Assembly (NCBI RefSeq): GCF_013377255.1
Contig: NZ_CP016614.1
Location: 1,248,501 to 1,312,500, forward strand
Reading direction: 5' to 3'
Length of the DNA: 64,000 nucleotides
From: Mannheimia granulomatis
GTDB lineage: Bacteria > Pseudomonadota > Gammaproteobacteria > Enterobacterales > Pasteurellaceae
In this document: positions 15,075 through 23,906 of the stretch, piece by piece
Layout: each line of letters begins with the position of its first letter
Position numbering within the stretch: the stretch's first letter is position 1
Made by a program: the position numbers and the translations under genes
The notes under the pieces: model-generated
The model's input: the letters and a program-made list of their open reading frames with translations, nothing else
Told to the model about the DNA's origin: nothing
Databases searched by the model: none

Positions 15075-16925
15075 ATGCGTGCTTTAGTTATTGTGACCGA
15101 CCATAAAAAGCTCCCTATTGAGTTAAATGCTCAAGGGGGCTGTTTTTATATTCCTGATATCAATCAACAACTTAAAGCATTTCCTTTTAGCAATGCCAAA
15201 GCCATTTTAGGTAGAGAATACCCTTTCGCCATTTATGATATGCGTGCCGAAAATGGCGTAAATTTTAATCTTGAAGCATTTGCTATTCTTGCCGGTACTA
15301 TTCAAGAAAACGGCACTTTATTTTTACTCTGCCCTAAATGGGATAAATTAGAGCAAGCAAAAGATTTTGATGCGTTACGTTGGAACGAAAATCAAGCTAT
15401 TGCCTGCCCGAATTTCTATCAACATTTTAAAAAACTCGTTGAGAAATTTGGTTTTCAAATACAAACAAGCTCGATAGAACTCACAACAAGCGGTGATTTT
15501 TCAGCAAAATCTTGCAATGTCGATTTAACGCAAGAACAGCAAAAAATTTTGCAAAATCTACCTCTTGATCTTGCCGATATTCATTTGATTACCGCCCCAC
15601 GTGGTCGAGGGAAATCCACCCTTGCCGGCTTGCTTGCAAATGAATTGGCAAAACAATATAAAGTGCTAATTACCGCCCGTTCTTTAACAGTCTTGCCAAG
15701 TTTTTTACGTTCGTTAGCAAACAAGGAAATACTCTTTTTTGCTCCGGATAATTTATTAGCACAGATTCAGCAACTCAAAATTTGCCGCCACCAATGGCTT
15801 TTTGTGGACGAAGCAGCAAGCCTGCCTTTGCCTATGCTCAACCGACTTTGTCAGTATTTTGATAAAGTGGTGCTAACTACCACAACCTACAATTACGAAG
15901 GCACAGGGCGGGGTTTTTCTCTTAAGTTTTTACCGCAACTTAGCCGTTCAAATAAACATTGGCAGCTCACCAAACCATTTCGTTGGACAGAAAATGATCC
16001 GTTGGAACAATTTGTGAATGAATTGCTTTTGCTTGAGGAATCAAAGCAAGATAGCGATTTAACGGATTTTTATCATCTGCTCGCCCATGCTCATTACAAA
16101 ACCACGCCAACCGATTTACGCCGTTTGTTTGATGGCGAACAACAAATATTGCATCCAAAATTTATCGAAAATCAGCTTGTTGGAGGCATTTGGGCAGTGA
16201 ATGAAGGTGGCTTAGATGAAGATTTAACACAAGCCATTTGGCAAGGCAAACGCCGACCGCAAGGTAATTTGGCCGCTCAGTATCTTTGCTTTCAGGGCAA
16301 TTTGCCGCTGGCTTGTCAGTTGCATTCTGTGCGAATTTCCCGTATTGCGGTTAAGCCTGAATGGCAAAATCAAGGCATTGGCAAGCGGTTAATTTCTGAC
16401 TTTATTTTACAAACAAAAAACCACCATCAACCACTTGATTTTATGTCTGTCAGCTTTGGACTTACCGAACCACTTTACCGTTTTTGGTCTGCTTGTGGCT
16501 TCAAGCTCGTTCAAATTACCCCAAATAAAGAAGCCAGTAGTGGCTATCGCAGTGCAATGATGATTTACCCGATTTCGGACCAAGGCAAACAATTTAGCCA
16601 ACAAGCTACCCAAGCCTTTGCCAGAGATTTCGCTCTTCAACCGTTTTTCACGGAAATTTGTGAGGAATTGCAAAATTTCGAGCAATTCCAACCGCTTGCA
16701 GAGAGAAATTTAGACAAACGAGACTGGCAAAATTTAACCGCATTTGCAAATGGAAAGCGAGCCTTGCCTGCTGTTTATGTTAGCTTAAAACGTTTATATT
16801 TATCTGCTCCGCAAACGCTGAACTCTCTTGCTGTTTTTAACGAACATCAGAAAAAATATTCAAAAGTAGAAATTGAAAAGTATCGGGGAATTGTGAAAAC
16901 ATACTTAACAAGTGTAAATCATTAA
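15075..16925 (+). CDS. tmcA: tRNA(Met) cytidine acetyltransferase
   Basis: Acetylates the wobble cytidine (ac4C34) of elongator tRNA-Met, using acetyl-CoA and ATP. Seen: Walker A-like APRGRGKST (about residues 175-183), DEAAS Walker B, a GYEGTGRG-like loop (YNYEGTGRGF), and a GNAT domain with VKPEWQNQGIGKRL followed by VSFGLTEPLYRFW. Length 616 aa is typical of the short gamma-proteobacterial form. An ACAAGCGGT uptake signal lies inside the gene near 15485. It follows ybeY closely and is probably co-transcribed. Confidence 0.95.
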   Translation: MRALVIVTDHKKLPIELNAQGGCFYIPDINQQLKAFPFSNAKAILGREYPFAIYDMRAENGVNFNLEAFAILAGTIQENGTLFLLCPKWDKLEQAKDFDALRWNENQAIACPNFYQHFKKLVEKFGFQIQTSSIELTTSGDFSAKSCNVDLTQEQQKILQNLPLDLADIHLITAPRGRGKSTLAGLLANELAKQYKVLITARSLTVLPSFLRSLANKEILFFAPDNLLAQIQQLKICRHQWLFVDEAASLPLPMLNRLCQYFDKVVLTTTTYNYEGTGRGFSLKFLPQLSRSNKHWQLTKPFRWTENDPLEQFVNELLLLEESKQDSDLTDFYHLLAHAHYKTTPTDLRRLFDGEQQILHPKFIENQLVGGIWAVNEGGLDEDLTQAIWQGKRRPQGNLAAQYLCFQGNLPLACQLHSVRISRIAVKPEWQNQGIGKRLISDFILQTKNHHQPLDFMSVSFGLTEPLYRFWSACGFKLVQITPNKEASSGYRSAMMIYPISDQGKQFSQQATQAFARDFALQPFFTEICEELQNFEQFQPLAERNLDKRDWQNLTAFANGKRALPAVYVSLKRLYLSAPQTLNSLAVFNEHQKKYSKVEIEKYRGIVKTYLTSVNH

Positions 16926-17031
16926 AATAATTTATGGATTAGCTTAATTTTTTTATTCTTTCCCCTTGCTAATTTTTCAATTTCGCCGTATAAATTCACT
17001 GTTTATTTTTTTAATTGTAAGAGGATTTCCA

Positions 17032-18228
17032 ATGTCAATGTTTAGTCATATTCAAGCAGCTCCGGCAGACCCGATTTTAGGCTTAGGGGAGGCATTTAAA
17101 GCAGAAACTCGCCCCGGCAAAATCAACCTTGGTATCGGCGTTTATATGACCGATGAAGGCAAAACACCGATTGTAAAAGCAATAAAAGAAGCAGAAAAAC
17201 GTTTATTAGATACCGAAACCAGCAAAACTTATCTTACCATTGATGGTGTGCAAGCTTTCAATGCTCAGACTCAAGCCTTATTATTTGGTGAAAATGCAGA
17301 AGTCATTACCTCAGGTCGTGCGAAAACCGCTCAAAGTTTAGGTGGTACAGGGGCATTACGTATTGCGGCGGAATTTATCAAACGTCAGACCTCGGCTAAA
17401 AATGTGTGGATCTCTACCCCAACTTGGCCAAACCACAACGCAATTTTCGAAGCAGTTGGCATCAACATTAAAGGTTACCGTTACTACAACAAAGACACTA
17501 ACGGTTTAGATTGGGATAATTTACTGGCTGATTTAAGCCAAGCAGAAGCGGGCGATGTGGTGTTACTACACGGTTGCTGCCACAATCCAACCGGCATTGA
17601 CCCAACGCCGGCACAATGGGAACAATTAGCAGCATTATCAGCAGAAAAAGGCTGGTTACCGTTATTTGACTTTGCTTACCAAGGTTTTGCCAACGGCTTA
17701 GAAGAAGATGCTTACGGTTTACGTGCTTTTGCGAAAAACAACCGTGAATTATTGGTTGCAAGCTCATTCTCTAAAAACTTCGGTTTATATAACGAGCGTG
17801 TTGGTGCATTCACTTTAATTGCAGATAACGCAGATGACGCAAATCGTGCATTCACTCAAATTAAATCAATTATTCGTGTGCTTTACTCTAACCCATCTGC
17901 TCATGGTGCAAGTGCTGTTGCGGTAGCATTAGCTGATCCGGCACTTAAAGCATTATGGATTGAAGAATTAGATGAGATGCGTAACCGTATTAAAGATATG
18001 CGTAATCAACTTGTTCAATTATTGAAAGAAAAAGGGGCAACCCAAGATTTCTCTTTCATCACCGAACAAAACGGTATGTTCTCATTTAGCGGTTTAACGC
18101 CGGAGCAAGTCGATAAATTAAAAGATGACTTTGCAATTTATGCTGTACGTTCAGGTCGTATTAACGTGGCGGGAATCACCAGCAAAAATATTGATAAATT
18201 AGCAGAAGCAATCGTAAAAGTGCTTTAA
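17032..18228 (+). CDS. aspC: Aspartate/aromatic aminotransferase
   Basis: PLP-dependent fold-type I aminotransferase of the AspC/TyrB group, interconverting aspartate and oxaloacetate (or aromatic amino acids) with glutamate. Seen: the PLP lysine in SSFSKNFGLYNERVGA, the HGCCHNPTG segment and DFAYQGFANG. The frame opens at 16966, but AAGAGGA before the ATG at 17032 fixes a 398-aa protein beginning MSMFSHIQAAP, as in the family. It ends with a strong terminator. AspC and TyrB cannot be separated with confidence by eye; AspC is the better fit. Confidence 0.94.
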   Translation: MSMFSHIQAAPADPILGLGEAFKAETRPGKINLGIGVYMTDEGKTPIVKAIKEAEKRLLDTETSKTYLTIDGVQAFNAQTQALLFGENAEVITSGRAKTAQSLGGTGALRIAAEFIKRQTSAKNVWISTPTWPNHNAIFEAVGINIKGYRYYNKDTNGLDWDNLLADLSQAEAGDVVLLHGCCHNPTGIDPTPAQWEQLAALSAEKGWLPLFDFAYQGFANGLEEDAYGLRAFAKNNRELLVASSFSKNFGLYNERVGAFTLIADNADDANRAFTQIKSIIRVLYSNPSAHGASAVAVALADPALKALWIEELDEMRNRIKDMRNQLVQLLKEKGATQDFSFITEQNGMFSFSGLTPEQVDKLKDDFAIYAVRSGRINVAGITSKNIDKLAEAIVKVL

Positions 18229-18250
18229 GCTAAAGACTAGAAAAAGCACA

Positions 18251-18276
18251 AAAGGCGAACATCACCGTTCGCCTTT
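18251..18276. terminator. Bidirectional terminator between aspC and folC
   Basis: AAAGGCGAAC pairs with GTTCGCCTTT around a 6-base loop; A-rich on the left and T-rich on the right, so it can serve both convergent genes. Confidence 0.85.
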
Positions 18277-18293
18277 ATTTTGAGTTGGTTCTG

Positions 18294-19595
18294 CTATTTA
18301 TCTAACCAAAGCATAAAGTCTGCAACAGTATGGAATGAACCGAATACCAATATAATATCCTCGCCTTTCGCTTTTTTAAATAACATAAGACTGGCTTCAG
18401 GCACAGTTTGATGACTACAAGCGATCGAATTTGGCAAAACTTTTGCAAGTTTTTCAAGCACGGCTTCGCCACTTTGCCCACGCCAGCAATCTAAGCCCGC
18501 ACAATGCCATTCATCAATCACATTATCTAGCGGCTCAACAATGCCGGATAAATCTTTATCTTCCAACGCACTGAATACCGCATAAACTTTCTGATTCGAT
18601 TGCTTTAACGCTTGAAGTCGTTCCGCCAAATAACGAGCGGCGTGCGGATTATGCCCTACATCAATAATCACTTGTGCAAGAGGTTGCTTTTTTGAAAATT
18701 TTGCAAAATCTTGAACCGTTAAAAGCTGAAAACGCCCTGTCATTTGAGCTTCAAGAAAGGCTTCTCGGATAATTTGCTCATCAATTTCAAACGGCAGCTG
18801 ATTTAGTGCAGCTAATGCCGTGCCTGCATTTGGAATTGGAATTAATGGTAGAGGTAAATCTTTAAAGGATCTTTCTTTAGAATACCAATGAAATAGATTG
18901 TTTTTAATTTCAAACTGCCAATCTTGATTTCGATAAAAAGCGTTACAATTTAACGATTTTTCAATTTCTCTAATGGAATTAGGACAATCCGGCTCACCGA
19001 TAATCACAGGTATATTTTCACGGAAAATGCCTGCTTTTTCACGCCCGATATCTTCTCTGTTATCGCCTAAAAAGGCAACGTGGTCGATATCAATAGAAGT
19101 AATAATCGCCATGTTTGGTGAAACAATATTGGTTGCATCTAAACGCCCACCTAAGCCTACTTCTAAAATAGCAATATCAACTTTATGCTGCTTAAAAAGC
19201 AGCAAAGCTGAGAGCGTACTAAACTCAAAATAAGTAAGTGAAGCGGTCTTTTTTGCATAAATCTCTGCAAATGCTTGGATATGCTCACTATCGGGCAATA
19301 ACTCGCCGTTAATTCTCACGCGTTCATTATAGCGAATCAGATGCGGAGAGGAATAAACGCCCACACGAAAACCGGCTTTTAGCAAAGCAACTTCCAACAA
19401 ACAACAAGTAGAACCTTTACCGTTCGTACCGCCAACAGTAATCACATAAGGAGCCGGGGTGAGTAAATCCAAGCCTTCAGCCACAGAAGTAATGCGTTCT
19501 AAACCCATATCAATGGGTTTGCTGTGCGCTTGCTCTAAATAGGAAAGCCACGTTTCCAGAGAATCCGTGGCTTTAGGCATAATTAATGTATTCAT
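18294..19595 (-). CDS. folC: Bifunctional dihydrofolate synthase / folylpolyglutamate synthase
   Basis: ATP-dependent ligase that makes dihydrofolate and adds glutamate tails to folates. Mur-ligase-type P-loop GGTNGKGSTCCLLE, then LEVGLGGRLDATN and a C-terminal DVGHNPHAARYLAERL. Start is uncertain: a TTG at 19616 overlaps the accD stop, ATGs lie at 19595 and 19580, and none has a clear ribosome-binding site; the second choice gives 433 aa, near the usual length. It follows accD on the same strand, the arrangement seen in many gamma-proteobacteria. Confidence 0.93.
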   Translation of the reverse strand: MNTLIMPKATDSLETWLSYLEQAHSKPIDMGLERITSVAEGLDLLTPAPYVITVGGTNGKGSTCCLLEVALLKAGFRVGVYSSPHLIRYNERVRINGELLPDSEHIQAFAEIYAKKTASLTYFEFSTLSALLLFKQHKVDIAILEVGLGGRLDATNIVSPNMAIITSIDIDHVAFLGDNREDIGREKAGIFRENIPVIIGEPDCPNSIREIEKSLNCNAFYRNQDWQFEIKNNLFHWYSKERSFKDLPLPLIPIPNAGTALAALNQLPFEIDEQIIREAFLEAQMTGRFQLLTVQDFAKFSKKQPLAQVIIDVGHNPHAARYLAERLQALKQSNQKVYAVFSALEDKDLSGIVEPLDNVIDEWHCAGLDCWRGQSGEAVLEKLAKVLPNSIACSHQTVPEASLMLFKKAKGEDIILVFGSFHTVADFMLWLDK

Positions 19596-19608
19596 TAAGA
19601 TAATCGGT

Positions 19609-20505
19609 TTATTCAACGTCTTCTACAACCAATTCAGCCACTTTAAACGGCGTTGGTTGATTGGTTAATTTTGCACAAATGCGGGCAAGAGCATCACGCA
19701 TTTCTTTACGAGGTACGATCATATCAATTGCCCCATGTTCTAATAAAAATTCAGCACGCTGGAAGCCTTCCGGCAATTTTTCGCGCACGGTTTGCTCAAT
19801 AACACGAGGGCCGGCAAAACCGATTAATGCTTTAGGTTCAGCAATATTAATATCGCCCAACATCGCAAGGCTCGCTGAAACACCGCCTAAAGTTGGGTCA
19901 GTTAATACTGAAATAAAAGGCACGCCCTGCTCTTTCATTTTAGCTAAAATCGCACTGGTTTTTGCCATTTGCATTAAAGAGAATAACGCCTCTTGCATAC
20001 GAGCCCCGCCTGATGCGGAGAAGCAGATAAACGGAATTTTTTCTGCTAAGGCTTTTTCTGCGGCTTTTACAAATTTAGCGCCGACCACAGAACCCATTGA
20101 GCCGCCCATAAACTCAAAATTAAATGAAGCAGTCACTACCGGCATATCATATAATTTACCGGCTAGTACAATAAAAGAATCTTTCTCGCCGGTTTGTTTT
20201 TGCGCAGCAGTTAAACGATCTTTATATTTTTTCAGATCTTTAAATTTCAGTACATCTTGCGGTTCTAAATCCGCCGCAATTTCTACAGCAGTATCTTTAT
20301 CTAAGAGATTTAATAAACGTGTACGTGCATCAATACGCATGTGGTGATCGCATTTCGGGCAAACATACTGATTACGCTGTAATTCTTCGCTATATAATAC
20401 TTGTTCGCAACTTGTACATTTTGTCCAAACACCTTCCGGGACTTTCGATTTTGCACTACTTGATGAAGATGAATCTCTACCTAAAATTCTTTCTAACCAG
20501 CTCAT
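19609..20505 (-). CDS. accD: Acetyl-CoA carboxylase carboxyltransferase subunit beta
   Basis: Carboxyltransferase beta subunit for malonyl-CoA synthesis. N-terminal zinc ribbon C-x2-C...C-x2-C (CTSCEQ and VCPKCDHH), then the crotonase-like core with GGSMGSVVGAKF and SGGARMQEA. AAGGA before the ATG at 20505 sets the start (298 aa); the longer frame to 20541 lacks support. Last bases approach or overlap folC. Confidence 0.96.
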   Translation of the reverse strand: MSWLERILGRDSSSSSSAKSKVPEGVWTKCTSCEQVLYSEELQRNQYVCPKCDHHMRIDARTRLLNLLDKDTAVEIAADLEPQDVLKFKDLKKYKDRLTAAQKQTGEKDSFIVLAGKLYDMPVVTASFNFEFMGGSMGSVVGAKFVKAAEKALAEKIPFICFSASGGARMQEALFSLMQMAKTSAILAKMKEQGVPFISVLTDPTLGGVSASLAMLGDINIAEPKALIGFAGPRVIEQTVREKLPEGFQRAEFLLEHGAIDMIVPRKEMRDALARICAKLTNQPTPFKVAELVVEDVE

Positions 20506-20604
20506 TTTTATTCCTTTTGGATTGAGTTGTGGGGATAACAAAAATTCCGTCTATTAAAGCACAATTTAGTATTTTTTGATACGTTTTATTGACATATCAG
20601 ATCA

Positions 20605-20706
20605 CTAAGCGTGCGTATAAGTCCGGTAAAAAAACGCAATTAACAGAATGACTAACATCACAATAATTTGAATTAAGCGTTTTTTAGTTAACTTTTCAGC
20701 CGCCAT
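20605..20706 (-). CDS. Small single-pass membrane protein (33 aa), unknown function
   Basis: A short frame upstream of accD on the same strand. It starts with ATG preceded by GGAAAAGAA (good ribosome-binding site) and encodes a basic N-terminus (MAAEKLTKKR), one hydrophobic helix of about 17 residues (IIVMLVILLIAFF) and a short polar tail, ending in TAG. Topology and spacing look like a real small membrane protein. I do not recognise it. The remaining ~310 nt between accD and mazG holds nothing else I can name besides an uptake signal in front of mazG. Confidence 0.6.
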   Translation of the reverse strand: MAAEKLTKKRLIQIIVMLVILLIAFFYRTYTHA

Positions 20707-20815
20707 TTCTTTTCCGTTTGTGTTTAAAATTGGCTTATTATAAGCGAAAACCCTTCTCATATGCTAGAATTCGCAAAATTTCAGAAAAAAATGACCGCTT
20801 GTAAAAGGAAAAAAT

Positions 20816-21598
20816 ATGGCAAATATCGAACAATTTCTTGATATAGTGGCACAACTTCGCCACCCGGAAAACGGCTGTCCATGGGATTTAAAACAGAATT
20901 TTGACACTATGCTTCCCCACTTGCTGGAGGAAACTTATGAAGTTGCTGAAGCCATTCATACCCAAGACCGCTCTGCTTTACGTGAAGAACTAGGCGATTT
21001 ATTGCTACAAGTGGTATTTTTAAGCCAGTTAGCGAAAGAAGAAGGATTTTTTAGTTTTGAGGACGTGGTAAATGATATTCACGATAAATTGATTTATCGC
21101 CACCCCCACGTTTTTGGCGATGTAAAAGCCGCTAACAGTGAAGAAGCGTTAAAAAGCTGGGAAACACAAAAAGCGAACGATGTAAAACATCAACAACAAG
21201 ACTCAATTTTAGATGATTTACCCTTTGCCCTACCCGCTCTTACTCGTGCCAATAAATTGCAAAAACGGTGTGCTAAGGTCGGATTTGATTGGGATAATCC
21301 GCAAGATGTGTTAGCCAAAGTGGAAGAGGAACTAGAGGAAGTGAAAGTGGAAATGGCCCAATTTCCAAAACGGGCAGCAGAACTTGCAGAAGAATTAGGC
21401 GATCTATTATTTGCAACTGTAAATTTGTGTCGTCATTACCATACTGATGCTGAAGAAAATTTACGTAACGCGAATGCCAAATTCGAAGGTCGTTTTAGGA
21501 AAGTGGAAAAAATCGTAAAGAAATCAGGAAAAACAGTAAAAGAGTGTAAATTAGCAGAATTAGATGAAATTTGGCACAAAATAAAAAGGGTAGAATAA
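20816..21598 (+). CDS. mazG: Nucleoside triphosphate pyrophosphohydrolase
   Basis: Hydrolyses (d)NTPs to monophosphates and limits aberrant nucleotides; it also influences ppGpp levels. Two tandem MazG domains are visible: the first with CPWDLKQNFDTM and EETYEVAEAI...ELGDLLLQVVF, the second with EELEEVKVEMAQ and EELGDLLFATVN. 260 aa is standard. A reversed uptake signal (ACCGCTTGT) lies just upstream of the AAGGA ribosome-binding site. Confidence 0.96.
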   Translation: MANIEQFLDIVAQLRHPENGCPWDLKQNFDTMLPHLLEETYEVAEAIHTQDRSALREELGDLLLQVVFLSQLAKEEGFFSFEDVVNDIHDKLIYRHPHVFGDVKAANSEEALKSWETQKANDVKHQQQDSILDDLPFALPALTRANKLQKRCAKVGFDWDNPQDVLAKVEEELEEVKVEMAQFPKRAAELAEELGDLLFATVNLCRHYHTDAEENLRNANAKFEGRFRKVEKIVKKSGKTVKECKLAELDEIWHKIKRVE

Positions 21599-21690
21599 TT
21601 CATTTTGCTTGTTATAATATGAGCAGCTTGTAAGTTTTATTTAGAAAATAAAAAATAGCTAACATACATAAATTCTATAGGAAATATACT

Positions 21691-22422
21691 ATGTCAAAAA
21701 TCTTATTAATAGATGATGATATTGAATTTACTGAATTATTGACCGAACTATTATCATTAGAAGGATTCGACATGACTGTCGTTCATAACGGTCAAGCCGG
21801 ATTAGACATATTAAAATCAAATAGCAATTATGACTTAATTCTACTTGATGTAATGATGCCTGTGCTTAATGGTATTGAAACCTTAAAACAAATAAGGCAA
21901 AAATATTCGTTACCCGTGCTAATGCTGAGTGCCAGAGATGATGAAATCGATCGTATTCTAGGATTAGAATTAGGTGCTGATGATTATTTACCAAAACCAT
22001 TTAATGACCGTGAATTGGTCGCACGAATGAAGGCAATTTTACGTAGAACTGCCTCAACGATAAAATCTACAGAAAAAGATGGCGCATCACTACAGGGTAT
22101 CGATGAAAACTCATCTAAATTAATGCATTTTGCAGGTGTAGAATTACATTCAGGTCGCCAGCAAGCCTCCTATCAAGGAAAAGATTTAGATTTAACCGGT
22201 ACTGAATTTGCTCTTCTCAAAATTTTAGTCCGTAGCCCTGGTGAAATATTATCTCGAGAATTACTCAGCATGGAGATTTTAGGTAAAAACTTAACACCTT
22301 ATGATCGTGCTATCGATATGCATATTTCTAACCTTCGTAAAAAACTGCCGGAACGTGAAGATGGTCTCCCCTGGTTTAAAACGTTAAGAGGTAGAGGTTA
22401 CTTACTTGTAACTGAAAAATAA
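21691..22422 (+). CDS. cpxR: Response regulator CpxR
   Basis: OmpR-family response regulator of the CpxRA envelope-stress system. Receiver domain: acidic DDD at residues 8-10, phospho-acceptor D53 (LLDVMMP), Lys in PKPFNDREL; C-terminal winged helix with GTEFALLKILVRSPGEILSR and RGRGYLLV. 243 aa. A good -10 box (TATAAT, 21613-21618) lies upstream. The kinase gene follows, separated by a terminator-like hairpin. Confidence 0.93.
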   Translation: MSKILLIDDDIEFTELLTELLSLEGFDMTVVHNGQAGLDILKSNSNYDLILLDVMMPVLNGIETLKQIRQKYSLPVLMLSARDDEIDRILGLELGADDYLPKPFNDRELVARMKAILRRTASTIKSTEKDGASLQGIDENSSKLMHFAGVELHSGRQQASYQGKDLDLTGTEFALLKILVRSPGEILSRELLSMEILGKNLTPYDRAIDMHISNLRKKLPEREDGLPWFKTLRGRGYLLVTEK

Positions 22423-22429
22423 TCTAACC

Positions 22430-22460
22430 AAATCCCTAGATGCTCTAATTTTAGGGATTT
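22430..22460 (+). terminator. Hairpin between cpxR and cpxA
   Basis: AAATCCCTA pairs with TAGGGATTT around a 13-base loop and is followed by a T-rich stretch (TTGTATTTTT), ending 15 nt before cpxA. It looks like an attenuator that lowers kinase expression relative to the regulator. Confidence 0.65.
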
Positions 22461-22475
22461 TTGTATTTTTACACT

Positions 22476-23867
22476 ATGTCATTATTAAAAAAATTCTTAA
22501 ATTTTAGAAAACGTTTAGCTTATAAACTGATTACTTATTACGGTTTCTTACTTATTACATTAGTTACGATAGCATTTAACTTCAATAAATTTGATGCCCG
22601 TAACTTTTCATCCCTTTCAGTAAAAGATCAAACCTACTTCAAAAATGAAAGTATTCATACTCAAGAAAGTTTAAACCTTGATGAAATTTTTGAAAATAAT
22701 TTATCGGTTGAAACGGCAAACGGATTTGATGTTATTTTGCAAGATAAAAAAACCGGCACTTTAAGTGGGGTAAATCAAAGTAATATCAAAGCATTACAAT
22801 CTTTTATCTACGAAACATCCCAAATGGATGAGCCTCAACAACGCCGTTTTGAAAATAGTGAAATCTATGGTCCGTTTTCAGTTATATCTGAAACAAATAC
22901 TTATAACCAATATTTTATTAAAGCAGTAGACGCACAAGAAGAGTGGATTAACACTATTTTAGATACCCCTATCCTCATGGTGCTTATACTGATGTTCTTA
23001 GGTATGCCTCTTTTATGGTGGATGTCTTTTAAAATTACCCAACCGGTCCAGAATCTGACCATCTCAGCAAATGCTGTGGCCAGTGGCCAACTGGAAACCA
23101 ATCCGAAATTAGAAACTGAGGGAATTTATGAAATTAGAGAGGTAGGTAAAAGCTTTAACCACATGGTTACCAGTTTAAAGCTCTTGACTCAACATCAACA
23201 ACGAATCATCTCCGATATTTCACATGAGCTAAAAACACCATTAGCACGCTTGCAACTAGCGCTGGCAATTTTGCGTCGTAAAACGGGAGAAGTTGCAGAA
23301 ATCCAGCGCATTGAAGCAGAAATTGGTAAGTTAGACCAAATGGTTAAAGACTTATTAGTCATTTCGCGTCAGCAACTTAATTATCAAATCCAAAAAACTA
23401 TTTTCACCATTGATGAAATTTGGGTAAATGTTCTAGAAGATGCTAAATTTGAAACCTCACAAAATAATATTGTACTAATCATCAAGCAGAATATTAAATA
23501 CCCTGCTCAATATTCTATTAACGGCGCGGTTAACTCATTAACCAGTGCGTTGGAAAACTTAATTCGTAATGGACAAAAATACGCCAAACAACTGCTTTCA
23601 GTTTCTATAGATATCCAAGATGAAAATTTAGTTTTAGTGGTTGAAGATGATGGTAACGGTGTTCCCGAACATGAGTATGAAAATATTTTCAAACCGTTTT
23701 ACCGCGTAGATGAAGCAAGAGCGAGAGAAACCGGTGGCACCGGTCTAGGTTTGGCAATTGTACAGAATGCCGTTCAACAACATCAAGGACATATTCAAGT
23801 AAGTAAAAGTGAGATGGGTGGTTTAAAAGTTAAGTTACAAATCCCACTTTGGACACACAAAGAATAA
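22476..23867 (+). CDS. cpxA: Sensor histidine kinase CpxA
   Basis: Inner-membrane kinase/phosphatase partner of CpxR. Two membrane helices (about residues 20-36 and 165-185) bracket a periplasmic domain, followed by a HAMP linker (KITQPVQNLTISANAVASG), HisKA (ISDISHELKTPLARL, phospho-His in SHELKTP) and HATPase (ENLIRNGQKYAK, DDGNGVP, GGTGLGLAIV). The ATG at 22476 has no recognisable ribosome-binding site and follows a hairpin by 15 nt, suggesting weak or unusual initiation. 463 aa is normal for the family. Confidence 0.92.
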   Translation: MSLLKKFLNFRKRLAYKLITYYGFLLITLVTIAFNFNKFDARNFSSLSVKDQTYFKNESIHTQESLNLDEIFENNLSVETANGFDVILQDKKTGTLSGVNQSNIKALQSFIYETSQMDEPQQRRFENSEIYGPFSVISETNTYNQYFIKAVDAQEEWINTILDTPILMVLILMFLGMPLLWWMSFKITQPVQNLTISANAVASGQLETNPKLETEGIYEIREVGKSFNHMVTSLKLLTQHQQRIISDISHELKTPLARLQLALAILRRKTGEVAEIQRIEAEIGKLDQMVKDLLVISRQQLNYQIQKTIFTIDEIWVNVLEDAKFETSQNNIVLIIKQNIKYPAQYSINGAVNSLTSALENLIRNGQKYAKQLLSVSIDIQDENLVLVVEDDGNGVPEHEYENIFKPFYRVDEARARETGGTGLGLAIVQNAVQQHQGHIQVSKSEMGGLKVKLQIPLWTHKE

Positions 23868-23906
23868 AGTCATTTGCAAAAAAACAGGAAAAAATAACCG
23901 CTTGTA

